A stretch of DNA of 64,000 bases, taken from positions 164,899,310 through 164,963,309 of the forward strand of contig NC_134837.1 of NCBI RefSeq assembly GCF_004210375.1, read 5' to 3'. Positions 24,601 to 39,600 of the stretch are shown here, piece by piece (position 1 is the stretch's first letter; the number at the start of each line of letters is the position of its first letter). Source of the stretch: Tachypleus tridentatus (lineage: Eukaryota > Arthropoda > Merostomata > Xiphosura > Limulidae). The translations under genes and the position numbers were made by a program. The notes under the pieces were generated by a model. It made no database searches, was not told the DNA's origin, and was given only the letters and a program-made list of their open reading frames with translations.

Positions 24601-27600
24601 TAATTGAGAAAAAGGTTTTTCAATGTGTTAGAGAACAGTGGAAGAACGAGAAAAGTTATTATATGAGCAAAAGTATTATCTTATTGGAATTCTACATTGA
24701 TAGGTTTAAGCAACAGTAAACAAACAGAAGCTCATAGGTTAAGGAAACATGTTAGAAAACAAAGTACTTGAGATCAGAACTGATTGATTAAATTGAATGA
24801 TACCAAGAAAACAATTGATTAATCAAAACCAGTGTTTCCAGTTATTATTGTTTTTTTATCATGACAATTATTCAAATAATAAAAATATTTCCATTGCAAT
24901 TTCTCATTACCATTGTTAGTTATTTCAAAGTTATTAAACTTAACTGACTAGTGTCATAATTCATAAAAATAATAAACTAATTGAAATTAGGGTTTCTGAT
25001 TATTACTGTTTTTGATTATTACAATCATCTAAGTCTTATGTGAGAATAACTGCTTAATTGAATGTAACTGATAAGTGAGCCTTTGATTAATTTATTAAAT
25101 TCTACTAATCCACAAGCTCTACTGATGACACAACTAACAGGAATTTGCATTCACTGAAAGCATCTGGTGGTAATAAAGATTTTTGCTCTCATGGACTAAT
25201 ATATTGTATATACGTGAACTGCCATAACAGGATTATCTTCTACTATGAAAAGTATCTCATAGTAACAACAGAATTTATGCATTAGTAAATAAATCATAAT
25301 ATTTGACAATATTATCTTCCAAATTAACCGTCCTTTTATATACAGTGAATTATTAAAATATTTAAATTCTCAACTACACCATTATAAACTGCAGTTGAGA
25401 GAAGTTTTCAATGTGTTTATTAGCTATTAAATAGAGATAAAAAATGCTGCCATATTCAGCAAGCATGATATATTATTCACAGCATACAATTTTCTTTGAG
25501 ACAAAAATGAAAAAAAACAATATTGCATTCTCTATTTCAGGAAAATTAACTATCATATCAAACAATTTCTTACAACTATTCGAATTATCCATATTCTGTG
25601 ATACTGCTTCATACCTGTCCAACAATGGGTTTGTTACAGGCAGCACAGTGACCCTTAGCTGTAGTGTTAACTCCCTGTTTGTTCATATCACACTGAAGGG
25701 TACCCAGCATGGAATCCAGCTGATTGTTACGGCCAACAACTGTAGAAGGAGTTGGAGCAGGAGGCTGTTTAGGTAGTTTATGAGGCTTGGCATAAGCTGG
25801 TTCTCCACTTGACTGGCTGGTGTTGTTCAGCTGTGGTATAAAAAACAAGTGTTATTACAATGGAACATTATCTAACTCAAACTCTATATTGGTGAATGTA
25901 CTAAAAGTGAAAATAAAGAAACTATTTTCATATGGCAGTAACTATTAATTTTGCTCAAAATAAGATAATTTTAAAAAGTATTTTAAACAAGATACTATTA
26001 CGAGTAACTACTTTTATCCTACGCCTCCTAATTCCTGTTCTGAACTATGATTACAATCTGCCATACAACTAAGACTTGTCTACCAAAAGTGTAGGTCCAT
26101 GCTATAGCAACAATACCATATATCTAAGACATGTATTCCCTTAAGTACAAGGTTAGGGTGTATTTACATTTTTATATACAACAAATGTTTGTATTTAATT
26201 AATACAGAGTTCAATGTTTATCACAATTTACATTACACGAGAGCTGTTTTTAATACTGACATATACAGTAACCACAATTCATCAAGTAGCTTGTGCTTGT
26301 CTCTGTCTTAGTACCAGTCTATAAGATAACGAGAATTATTCATACAGCTAAGGATTGTCTTGGCACTAATACCCATTTTGATGGTAGCTATAATTCATTA
26401 TATCACTATGACTTATCTGCCTTAGTACCAGTTTGGATACTAACTACATTTCACTACACAGCAAGAGCTTGTCTTTGCCCTAGTACTAGTCTAGGTGGTA
26501 ACCATAATTCACCATATAGATAGGTATTATTTTGATTCCTAAAATCAGTACAGATGATAACCATAACTTGTTATACAGCAGAGATTGTCTTGGCCATAGT
26601 AGCAGTCCAGATAGTAACCACAATTCATCATACAGATAGGGCTTGACTTAACCTTAGTACTGGTCTAGACTATAACTACTATCTACTATGTAATTCTCAA
26701 AGATGTATTTCCACAAACAAAGGACAGGCTATGGTTACATTCTCCTACGCTAAGGTCTTGTCTTTTAACTGGTATAGGGTTTACCTATAAACACAATTTT
26801 TCATGTATCTGACATACTTATACTGGTATAGGATCACACTGTAACCACAATCAATCACTTATTCAAGTTAACTTGCTGGCAGATAGCAACCACAATCAAG
26901 TGTTATTAAAACTTCTCTCTCATCTTTCCTGAGTTCAAGATGTAACACAATCTACAAACTTCAGGGTGAATCAGAATTATTTCAAGCATATTATTGGATA
27001 TTTGTATAAAAAAATGTATGTATATAAAACACACATACACACAACATAATTCATTGCAAATTTATTAAAATAAACATTCACTAATACATGAATTTCAAAA
27101 GATTATTATATACATTAAATAATTCCTCCCTCATCAGGTTATGCAAGGTATTTAATAGAAATTAATCTTTGTGGGATAAAACTGTCTAAATAGGAAAACA
27201 AGCAGTCCCAGTGATGGTGAAAATTTTTAATATTTATCTTAGTTTACATAATTCCAAATACAAAATAAATTAGTCAGATAGCTTCATAGTAGTTTCATAC
27301 TGTAGTTAAATGATAGTTATTACCAGGGGTATAATTTTAATTTTTAATTATTATCTTGAAACAAGATACAATTACAGAATAAATTAGATTCAATACATGA
27401 ACAGATGAGCTTAAAATGAAACAAACTTCTTTTCTCTTGTTTTCCAATCCATACCTTAAAGTCAGAGAGAGAAGCCATGAGATCATCTAACTCCTTGGTG
27501 GCTGAAGATGCCATGGGTGTAGTTGAGGTTGAATAGTGACCAGCTGATGATGGGTAGTTGACAGCAGTGACAGTTTCACAATGGGTGGTTTGGGTTAACA

Positions 27601-30600
27601 CAGGAGTAGGTCTACTAGTGTTAAACAGAATATAAAAATGTCACAGTATAAGATAACAGCTAATAATCAAATGTATATTTTTAGTTTCTGTGGTTAACTT
27701 CATTTATTTTTTTATTTTATTTTTCAAAATAGCCACTAGATTACTACACTTTGTTTTCTGGGTTACTGTAGATTGGCTTGATAAATGTTTGATCATCTGC
27801 TCAATTAAGCTTGTCTAATTGTTTTCTTCTACAAACATAACTGTTCTTCAAACAAAAAGACTTTGAATAATTATTAATTCAGCAGACTGCATATTCTTCT
27901 ACTGATCATTCACTCATAAAATGCCAATTGATTACACACAAAAAACAATGTTTTACAAAACTTGAACTTATCTTTTAGCTGCTACTAATACCAAAACAAA
28001 GCATGTTAACCCAAAACCTCTCAGTCTGAGAAGGGAGACAACTTTATCTCTGTGAAGATCTGCTTAGTGCTTCAAACTTTTACAGTGGGTGGGGTAAAGA
28101 AGGCCTTAGATTAGAGGAAACACCCTCTTTCATGTGTGTAGGTGGCATAGCTTGACTTTCACCAGCTAGACTGAACAACCTTGTAACCTGATCTCTTACA
28201 AAGTAAGACAACAGCTACATGTGTTCCTACTACAAAAGATGACCTAGCTTGAAGGACACAGCAGACACACTATCAATGCTCTTTAAAATTATAGTATTAC
28301 ATCATTAACATATTGGTACAGTTAAACATGCATAAAGATATTTAAAATGTATCTTGACAGGAAAACTAGCAGTTTTTACTTTTTTTATTTCTTGAGTAAA
28401 CAAAATATAATCATATCTTACAATATTTCATAAAACGTTACTAAAAGTTGACTAATGCCAAGCTTGTACTGATAGTTTACTACTGCAAATAATAGTCTGA
28501 ATTTACATACTTAAACTAAATTTTCCTTAATTTCTTAACTACGTTACTTATATGCCTGATACAAGTTTAAAATTAGATTGGACAAGACTGACAAACATTT
28601 ATGACACAAGAAGTTATTCTTTTCACTGAACAATATACTTAAAAAAAACAACAATCATGATATTGATGACACAAAAATAATGCAAACAATGAGTTAGTGT
28701 AAGAAGCTAGTGGAATTACATTATGAAAAGCTAAAAACCTGCATTATAAAGCTACAAAAAGTGTCACACAGCTTACTGATTGAAACTATGTAGTATTGTA
28801 CACTGTGGTGTGAACATAAATTCAGAAATGCATTTAAGCTTCAGAGAACTAAGTTTTGATATGGAACTATATAAAGCTATAAACTTTGGTGTGAAACTAC
28901 ACAAAATTACATGGAATGACACTACACAAAATTACATGGAATAAAACTACACAAAACTATAGGATATGATTTCAACAAGAGTTCACTTTAAACAACCATT
29001 TGTATGTTATTGCAAAAAACTAAATTTACATACTAAAATAAAAATAAGCTAGAAGTGTGACACTTCGTAATAAGTTACAGAAAGAAAAAAGTAAAAATTA
29101 CAGACATTATAACATACAATATGCATCTTTCAGAAAGAAAGAGTGTGGCATTATACATTATGGTAAAAGTGATAAGTAATTGTTTAACATTACAATAACA
29201 CACTGCGTTGCAGAAGCAGTTAGAAACACAGTGAAACATGACAAATTACAGTTAGGAAACATAGTAAGTATCAGTATATGTTTCAAATACATAGAAAGGA
29301 ATTATATAATGATGTAGTTACAAAAAAAAATCTGTGTAACAATACCAGTTACAAACTGTACTATTACAAGTCACATATAGAAATTGTTATATTACAGTTA
29401 TAAACTGTAAAGCATGTCAAGTTATACAAGAAAACTGTACCAATTACCATTATAAACAGTAGAGTATACAGAGTAGAAAACTGATATTGCTGTTATAAAC
29501 TGTATAAAATGTTGGATTACACCAACAAACTATACAATTATTGATATAAACTATGGTATAATAACTTGCAGGAAGAAATTGTTAAATTACTATTATAAAC
29601 TGTACAGCATATCAAGTTATCCTAACAAACTGTGACATTACTATTATAAACTGTACAGCATATCAAGTTATCCTAACAAACTGTGACATTACTATTATAA
29701 ACTGTACAGCATATCAAGTTATCCTAACAAACTGTGACATTACTATTATAAACTGTACAGCATATCAAGTTATCCTAACAAACTGTGACATTACTATTAT
29801 AAACTGTATAGCATGCCAATTTACAATAAGAAACTGTTACAAGCTGTGTAGCATTCTGAATTATGCTAACAATGTTTTTTACATTACTGTTACAAGCTGT
29901 AAGACTTGTTGAGTCACACTAAGAAATTGTAACATCATTACTTTAAACTTTATGGCATGCCAAGTTAAGCTAAGAAACTAACATTACTCCTATACATTCT
30001 ATAAGATGTCATGCTACAGTGAGACATTGTAATATTATTGTTGTAAACTGCATCTCATGTAGTTACAAAAAAAACTTATAAACTGTGTGTGTGTGTGTGT
30101 GGGGGGGTATATATCGATTCACAGAAGGAAACTAACATTACTATTATAAACTGCAAAACATGTTAAGTCATAGAAATCTTTAACATTATTGTTATAAACT
30201 GTATACATTGAGTGGCATTAAGAAACTGTAACATTACTGTTACAAATAACAAAATATTGTAAGGTTAGTGCAAAATGACAATTTGCATAGACATTTTTAA
30301 CACTAAACTAATAAACATAAGGTACCTAGAAGTTGAATCTGGACATCACAAAATATTTGTAAGTTTTCTGAACTACATAACACCAATAACAGTCAATACC
30401 AAAGAACAGCTAATGGTTCTTATTACTATATTAAATTGCACCTGCATTTTAACTAACAAATAAATCAAGGCAAAAAAATTAAATTAAAAATTATAAACTT
30501 CTCTCAGGCATGACAATATTAACAAATATAGTGCTTACACTTTGGTGTGGGTGAAGAGTTTCATGTGCAGTCTACATATATTTAAAATGGGTTGTTAGGG

Positions 30601-33600
30601 ACTAGAAAGCTAACTAAAACATCTCAGTGGATCAGAAGAGGGAAACTAAATATAGCTTCTAAGGTTTGTCTGCAGATCGTTCTTTCATTAGTTACATACA
30701 CACAAAGATAACATTAAAAGGTAATGTCAGTGAACCTACAGACATGGTTTACAAATTACTGACAACAGCCTAGTTTTCAATTGAGGAGAAAGTTTACCTT
30801 CTTTTTATTAATACTTCTTCAGTGAAAGTATATCTTTGCAATAATTTTCAAAGTAAAAAACATCTATTCTAGAGCAAATTTAAATATGCACTGTTAGGCA
30901 TAAGTACATAAATAAAGAACAGGAAACTTGCAGACCTAATGCTTGAGGATCATTCTTTACACAAGATTTAAAAAGTCATTAGAATATAAATATCATTTCT
31001 GATATGAATTCTAACATATGAGTAATACGTATTTTATAATACATTCATGATAAATAAAACATCCATTAAAATTCCCATCTTTTCCCAACATGTATATAAG
31101 CAAAATTACAAGTTACTAACTGTTTGATTGTTTCTGGAACAGCATTCTGTAGCTCATCCAATAGGCTCTCTACTGAGGGTCCAACATCTTGAATGCCACT
31201 GCTGCTGGTGCTGCCTGAAGGAGAGATGTTGTGGTATCTTGGAGAAGTAGGAACAGGGTTGGAAGGACCATTCACTGTTGACTGGTATTGGTATCCTGTT
31301 AATAAAAATAAATTGGATACTCATTCAGCTTTAAAAATGTATTAAATTCTCAATTAACTACCTTGATCCATAAGTAGAACATTCAAAATAGGAAATTCAA
31401 TGATTTTTTTACCCCAAAAGAAACACTAAAGGTCAGAGATTGAGCAAAGTTCAACAACCAAATTAATTTGTTTTTACTATTGAGTGAACTATGCTAAAAT
31501 GCATCTGCAAATTTCCAGCTAGTTACTTTTTCTTATGCATGTCTTGTAAATTTTGTCATCAGTGATTAGCAACCCAAAGAAACTTACTTTCAAGACAAAT
31601 ATTACAGGCAACAGATTTGTCTAAGTTATAAATCACTAATATCATTGAAGGAGATGCAGATATTCAACATTATTCAACAAAGCTGTAGATGTTTATAACA
31701 AAATACCAAGATGTAGTTTAAAATTAAAATAATCACCTTCATATTAATGGTTAATCTTTAGTTCAGATTTGCATATTTTTTAGTTGGGTAGAAGAATAAA
31801 GTTAGGCCTCAGGTGAAATGTTTCACACACAAGTGTTTTAACACCTGCCACACAAGCTAGTGTGGCATCTTAATGTGGATTAAAAAGTAATTTTGGAAAG
31901 GTTTGGGCTGTTCTTACTATACAAAAACATGATGTGTGGCACTATTTGAGGTCTAGGTAGCTGTACCAAATTCATGGCCTATTCCAAGAATGTGTGAACC
32001 AACATCGAGAAGTTAATTTGTACACGTAAAAGTGCAGCAATGAAACATGCTTGAAATTTTCTAGATGTGATTGTGAGGAATGCAATAATATTAAGTGCAC
32101 TGATTAAGCTAAACCATGAGCCTAAGGTTGAATAAAGGAAGAACTCATTTGAAGATATCCCAACCAATCTGACATACCAGCAGAATTGGAGATTTGGCAA
32201 TTAACGACTGCACTGACACAGTGATATATGAAAAACTTAGCACAACAGCATCATTATCTTCAGAAAATGTGGATTATAAGGATATGTAAGAAATCATTAG
32301 TTTCAATATTGTGTGAAAGTAATGGCACAGTAAAGCCCAAAGATAGTGTTGAAGTTGAAGCAGATACATTACCAAATGATTTAACTTAGCAATACTCAAT
32401 TTTAAACTACATTTCTGTAATGTAGAGTAAATATAAGAAGGATGGTACAATAATCTATATAGTACCACCATAGTATAACTCATAAAATTTTCATTATGTT
32501 TTATATTAATTTTAGAAGTTGTGCCAAGCTTCATTCATTGAAATCTCTAGAAAAAGCTCTAAATCACTACATTCTGGAAAGATGTCTTTTGACCACCCTA
32601 AGCTCCATACTAAAAGATGCACAAGCTGGCTCATGGGATGGTTTTAAACACTTAGTTAAAACATTAAATTAGCTACAGGTATGCAGGATTTTCATTTAGA
32701 AAAACAAGTTCTTAGAAATAAACTTACAGCTATTTTGATTAACATTTTTTAACTTAATAATATTAGGGGTAAACATTCAGCTACAGAAGATTACTGACAC
32801 TCGTGTTGATGAGAAACCCACTGGAAGTTTGTTTGTTTGTTTTGAATTTCTTGCAAAGCTACATGAGGACTATCTGTGCTAGCCATCCCTAATTTAGCAG
32901 TGTAAAACTAGAGGGAAGACAGCTAGTTATCACCACCCACCACCAACTCTTTGGCTACTCTTTTACCAATGAATAGTTGGATTGACCATCACATTATAAC
33001 ACCCCAACAGCGGAAAGGGTGAGCATGTTTGGTGTGACAGGGAATCAAACCCACGAACTTCAGATTACGAGTTGAGTGCCTTAACCACCTGGCCATGTTG
33101 AGCTGCCCACCTGAAGTAAAAATATATCTCAAGATTATTAGTAAAAGTGTTAATACCCAAACCAGCCATCTTGAGATATATTATTACTGAAATTTATTTA
33201 ACAGTAATGGATGTTTTGAAATAAAGTATTCAAGTATATTTACTACATTAAAATCATAAATCTTTTTCACTTGATAAATACCAGATTAATAACCATCTGT
33301 CTGGAGATGCAAAATTTGTCTTAAGTTGCTTCTGGTAGTTTTTACCAAAATTTAATAAAAACTCAATGTTTCCTAAATAATTTTATAAAGTTCTAACCAA
33401 TGAAACAAAGAGTTACTAACATCAAATCATAATTGATATCATTAGCAATCTAATATCACAAAATTATCAAATTAATAACACTTATTTTATTTTAGAAGTT
33501 TCTGAAAGTCGGTTGTAAAAGTTCAAGAATATTTAGGAAGGATTCAAGTTAAAATTTTCAGGTTTGCTGGACGTACAATGTTTGAAATGAACACATCTTC

Positions 33601-36600
33601 ATGAAGTAACTAGTAGATAGTACAAGATAGACACTTAGCTGTTGACACTTGCTTTGATAATACATGAATGAAACATTTAAAATGAAAATACTAGGTTCAG
33701 ATACTACAAGGTTAAGACACATGGACAGTAGCTTTTATTTATTGTCATAAAGACATTTAAGTAAATGTAACATTAGTTTCACTGTTTTGGTTCAACACAG
33801 TCTACAAACTAAATACAGAAAACAGGATAACATAAAAACACAAACAAAACTAGTTGTAGTAACTCACTTCATGTATAAAAGCAAATGCTTACACAAAAAG
33901 TTAGCTATCTAACATTGTTAACCCCCAGGTTAAGAAGCTTAGACAATTCAAGTAAGCTAAAACTTGTCATTAATGCTTATTTATGAATGATACCTATAAT
34001 GACCTTATTAAAGTTCAGTGTACTTCTTTTATGTCACAGTGTTTGAATTAGCACACAGCATTTATTCACATTCAACTTTTATTAGATGAATTTATATATG
34101 ACAGTTTTAAAAAATTATACATTTCATTAGGTCCTAATGCAAGTGAAGTGAATAAATTGACAGTAACAAGATAACAGATCTTTTCACTAGTAAACAAAAC
34201 AACCAAGAATTCAAATAAGAAAAAAAATTATATCCCAATGGCAACATGCCAACTGGAGCAATTATTTCTAGCTTGCAACTTGTACCATGAAACACTGAAG
34301 CCTCAACAATCTGAGAATGCTTGTATGTGATAAAAGCTAAATTTAAAATATCCATCAGGGGTCACACTTATCCAAATATATTTTCCATACACAGTATGCA
34401 ATTTGTGAAGGAGTTCCATAAAGGCTACACATTTGCTATATCAATACAGTCTAATGTGTTAATGGAAGTGATAATTTTGGCATATTTCATCTTTTATTTT
34501 TTCATTTCAAGCAACTATTTGCATTTTTATTTTGGAGAAAAAATATGTGTATACAAATGTAAATAATCAGATATTATAAAAGGACCTTATATGAATCAGT
34601 ATCTTTGCGATTCAATTTCTGTTTGTATAGTTTCAATGAGAGTTATATGTTGCATAGAAGACATTAGAAAATGAAACCTCATGCTTCTATTTCTTTACCA
34701 TGTCACAAACAACCAAGTTTAAACAATTTAACATAGAATTGGGTTGCTGTATTAGATACATGATATAACATAACAATTAATGTTGATGTAACATATAGGA
34801 AATAAGTACTGTCTGTTTTCAGATCCTGGTTTCAACATCAAATTGTACAAAATTCATAACCGATAACAAAGAATTTAGTTTTGGATCAAGTATTTATATC
34901 TCTTTGTCAAAAAATAAAGTAAATATTTCCAACAATGAACTAACTCACTCAATAACTCACTTGAAAAGATCTGTTAACTCATTCACACTAGCCTACCTCT
35001 CTTTTTGTATATTATTCAAATTGTTTTCCAAACTTTAGAAAACTTTCAGGCACTTGGACCAAATCCATCAAGTTATTTCACAGTCTCTTCAAGCTATATA
35101 TCAGTACACATTTCTACACAAATCTAGATTAAGAATAACAGCTATTACTTTGCTCTCTCCATGGATAGTAAAGTACCTTGAACAATATTATGCAAAGGAA
35201 ACAATATCAACTTAAACTAAAACTTCTACCACTATCAAGAATCTCACTTGACAATTTACAATATTAATATTTGTAATGATAAGCACTATAACCATTAACT
35301 CATCACTGAAATATGTATAATTTAAAAGCAAATCACAATTTTAGTTAATAATATACATATTTAGTTTTTAATTTATTGCTCCTAATCTGTCCAGTCACCA
35401 AAACTCTTTAATAATTTTTTCTCTGTTGTTTATGATATTAAAATGAGATGACCTCTTGTTGTGTATCATCACTTGCCATCTTGTTATTACAAAAGAACCT
35501 ACTATTTACTGTTTGTTCAACCCCTGACAACTCTTTGTAAAGGACCTAAACAGGAATCTTGGGCTCATTAACAGGTTCATTAACTTTTGACAAAGCCCAT
35601 CTTAAAGGAAACCAGTTGGCCATTTTTTCCCCATTGATATATTTCCAAAAAATACAGTAGATAACTCTTTACTTGAACTGCCTATCTTTCTGAATGCTGC
35701 TCTGTTGCACTTTAGGTTAGCTATTTTTTTTACCTTGTTCTATGATCCTTATCATCACTGGAAGATCAACTTATGGAGCTGTAACTGTTGAGTAGTGCAA
35801 AGGGATTTCTTAATCATGACTGAAACTATTTGAAAAGAGTCTAATTTTACATCTGTGTTCTCTCATGAATTCAATGACCATAATGCATTCTTCTTTCAAA
35901 TAAATTACTGACATATGATGTATTGAGAAATAAACCATGAGTAACTTTAAACTTTTCTCTTCCTGGAACTTTATGACAATATGCTGTTTGTATCAATCCA
36001 TCTTCTTGCTTCATCTCTACCAGCCTCCCAAACCTGATCAAGTTGAATAATGATAGATATAGAAATTAGTGTCAATCAATGGGATGCAAGCTTTCCAATC
36101 AACAAATCCATTTACTCAACATATAGTTTCTTTAAATAATGCACTTATCTCAACTGTTGCAGATGGAAATATTTTCATCCTTATAACATCATCTCCTTGG
36201 TTTAATATCAAAGGATGATACATCACAGTCTCAGACAAACAGCAGTTTCCTTTTCTTGTCATCCTTTAGGAACAGATTTTATTTCCTAAGTACATTTGTC
36301 TGCAGCTTCTGACAATATGCAGTGATAGAGTTTTAACTGAAATGCCTTATGTTCTTCAGTTTACTTTTCCATTCTGAACAAACAGTTCTCTAATTAACCA
36401 TTTGTGCTCTTCTAGACCACTGCCACAGACAGTGGATGTTTCTAAACAATTTGATTTAACAATTTTATAATTCTTGGATTGATTTGACAAACTTATATTT
36501 CTTAGATGACCCATTTAATGATTATTTGTGACTTTTATAGGTTCTAGTTTCCTCGTCAATAACGTTCTTTAAAGATGTACATCTTTTTTTTTAATCTGAT

Positions 36601-39600
36601 ATATTTTCATTTGCTGAATCATCTATGAATTGGTCAGGTGCTAACTAATCTACCATTTCTTGGGGAGCATGTCTAGTGTTACATTTCTTTAACAAGTTTG
36701 GCAAAGTATTTGCCATTCCTTCTTACTCTCTTCATAAACTTTGCTTTAGAAACTTGCTTATTATGTATCACTGACAATCCATTTGATAAAGTGACCACTA
36801 ACAACTGATAGTTGTTGAAAGGTTACTTAGTGTTGTTAAATCTGGTCTTTTTAAATGTGCAGCAGGCTGAATAACTTGTTCACTACTCCATCCAATCATT
36901 TTATAAATTATTTCAAACTTCAAGATGTGCCTCCCATTATTCTTTTGTTTTTTAACTGGACAATGAATTGGTTTGCTATACTCATAACTAGATGAGGCAG
37001 TGATATATTTGGACTAGTCAATAAAGATCTCTAGTTGCAAATGGCATTAGTAATAACAAATGTAGACCAGATGGATTTATTTACTCCACATGTCATAGAT
37101 AATAGTGTTTGAGGTAGAAATTTTTCAATAGATAAAGAGAAGAGTGCAGTCATTTTTATTCTTCCACTGCCTATTCAGTCTCTAAATATTATATTCTAAT
37201 GATGATGTCCTTTGATACATTTCCTAAAGCTTCTTCAATTTTGTCTTGATAGGAACTGGTTTTTGTTTCTAATTGTTATGCGAGTCTCATACTTCCTCTC
37301 TCAAATCATTGTGCTTGTCTTCTGTTTTTTTCCATCTCTTTCTTCCTGAACTTCTTTTAATTTTCTATCACTTGTTTTTCTGATCTTTTTTAAAAAAGTT
37401 TTATTATTTACAGAAGGTTTCCATTTTGCTCCAAGCATATCCCACCTTCTATTTGAGTCTTAATTTTGTTTTACTTTTATTAAAATAGCTCCACTCCTGA
37501 CAACACTGTTGTTTTATTGTTGGTTGAGTTCTGTTTGATTATTTGGTTTAAAAAATAAGAGAAAAGAATAATACAAAGTCCAGTGCAATTAATTACAAAA
37601 AAATGTTTTATATCTTCAATTTCAAATTCTGTGGTTAGTATAATCAACATTATATTAGGGACTTAACTTCACAAATAAACAAATATTATACTTACTTCCT
37701 AATTTTATACCTGTATTATTTTTTCCAAACCTAAACTTAGTATTCACAGCACTGAACTACCTGGCTAACATACTTGCTAACTCGAATATTCATTCTAATA
37801 GAGTTACTATTCAATAACTTACTATTGCCTAATTCACTTTCTATACATCACTTAAATTGTTTCCTAAAATTTCAGGACACTTCCAAGTATTAAGCCACAT
37901 CCATCCCTCATTATGCTAAACTACCTTCCTACTAAACACAAAAACATCTAGATCAAAGGCAGAGGTTATAACACTACCTTTTGTTCCTGGATAAGTCATG
38001 AATCTTGCAGAGTTCAAGTCTTCTAAAAGAGTGTCCAATTCTGATAAGTTGTTCTCTAAAGATACATCTTGCTTGGGGCTTAGTGAGCATTCAGGAAAGA
38101 TTGGAGTAGTTGTCATGGTTACCTCTCTTATCACTTGTTGATTCTGGTAAATGGGCTGGAAAAAAATTTTACAAATTAATAATACATAAAATTATTCCAG
38201 TAACAAAATCTCATAAGATGCATATTTTGTTTTGTGCCATTAACTTTGAATTAATATTAATATCAACTGACAAATAAGCATGTTTATCCTTCTATGTCAA
38301 ACATAAATCTGTCTCATGAAGAAACATAAACAACAAACCACTACTCTATATGGATTAATGGAAGTAACATGAATTAATTCCTTCACTCTATTTTTACTAA
38401 AAAAAATACCTCACCGAACCACGGTCCACCACTGACGGCTGACTGTAAACTGGGTTATCTTCCAGTGGAGGAGGAGAAGACTGGTAGCCAGATCCAGAGT
38501 GATTCAGATGGACTGTTGTGTTCTGAAGATCAGCTAGAAGTGCATCTAGAAAAAGCAGAACAGATGTATATTACACTTAACGTTGGCAGTCTGACAAACA
38601 GGATAATAAGTGTTCCTTAAATGTGTTATATGAATTAATTTTAATAATAATGTGTCATAATAACTTCCCATGTTTTATTAACTACTATATCATATGGTTC
38701 TAAATCGCAGTCTAAGGTAATGCAAGTCAGAATAATATATTTTAAAATCTAAGCAGCTATCCCAGAAATAAATCTCTAAATCATGGCTATAACTGTGGGT
38801 CTGTTTTCCATTCATAGTTAGTATTAATGTAATTATACTAAAGAAAGCTGCACGAATATGAACAGTGTGCATAATAATAGTTGGTAATAAAACAAGAGAC
38901 TAAATTCAAAATTCAAGATAATATTCTGCTTGCACTCTGAAATCAAACACATTAGTAACTATCATGCAAGAGTAATTTAATACCCTATGTGCACTGCAAT
39001 ATTCTACACATCAGTAGACATGAGCAAGTAAATACAACCTAGGGCACTACTACATTGTTATTCGACATGAGTAGATACCAGCAAGACAAACTTAGAAACA
39101 AGTTAATTTTATGATTGTATAATCAGACAACCTAATACTGTTTACTTAAAGAAAAAAAAACAAACAAAAAAACAGGAGGGACAACCAATACAGAAAAAGT
39201 ATTTAAAGACATGGTAAAGATATCAAGTGTGGTGATTTCATAGAATGTATTCACAGAATGAACAGTGAAAAAGATAATCTCATACTGTGAAAGCACTGTG
39301 TTCAGTATATTAGTAGCCCCTGTGGTGAAAAATAAGGGAAGACAAGTGAATAATGTGAATTCATTCACACTAGAAACTGTCATAAGTAACTAATGACAAG
39401 ATAATAATGTGCCACTTTCTGTGCACACGTTGACTTCTAACATATCAATAGCTAATATAAAGTTACTAGTGAGAGAAAGTTAATACTGTATTGTTTGTAT
39501 GCACACTTTGATTTCTCACATTAGCAGCTAATATCAGGATCGCTTGTTATAGACAAGTTAATTGTTTGTGTTTGTTTTTTAAATTTTGTGCAAACAAAGC

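Larger units (their letters stand above)
27615..31120 (-). other. Paxillin intron 4 (3.5 kb)
   Basis: Contains a long degenerate tandem-repeat field from about 28.7 to 30.25 kb, including the regular 51-bp array at 29590. The remainder is AT-rich, with no gene. Confidence 0.8.
31296..37977 (-). other. Paxillin intron 3 (6.7 kb)
   Basis: Apart from the SINE and the repeat around 32.8-33.2 kb, most of it is AT-rich. The block from about 35.4 to 37.5 kb is more T-rich on this strand. On the minus strand it reads as fragments of a lysine/glutamate-rich protein with many stops, possibly a decayed element, which I cannot assign. No host gene is visible. Confidence 0.6.

Noticed and set aside
29590-29808. 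CRISPR-like array
   Set aside because: The 51-bp units are contiguous tandem copies without unique spacers, in an animal intron.
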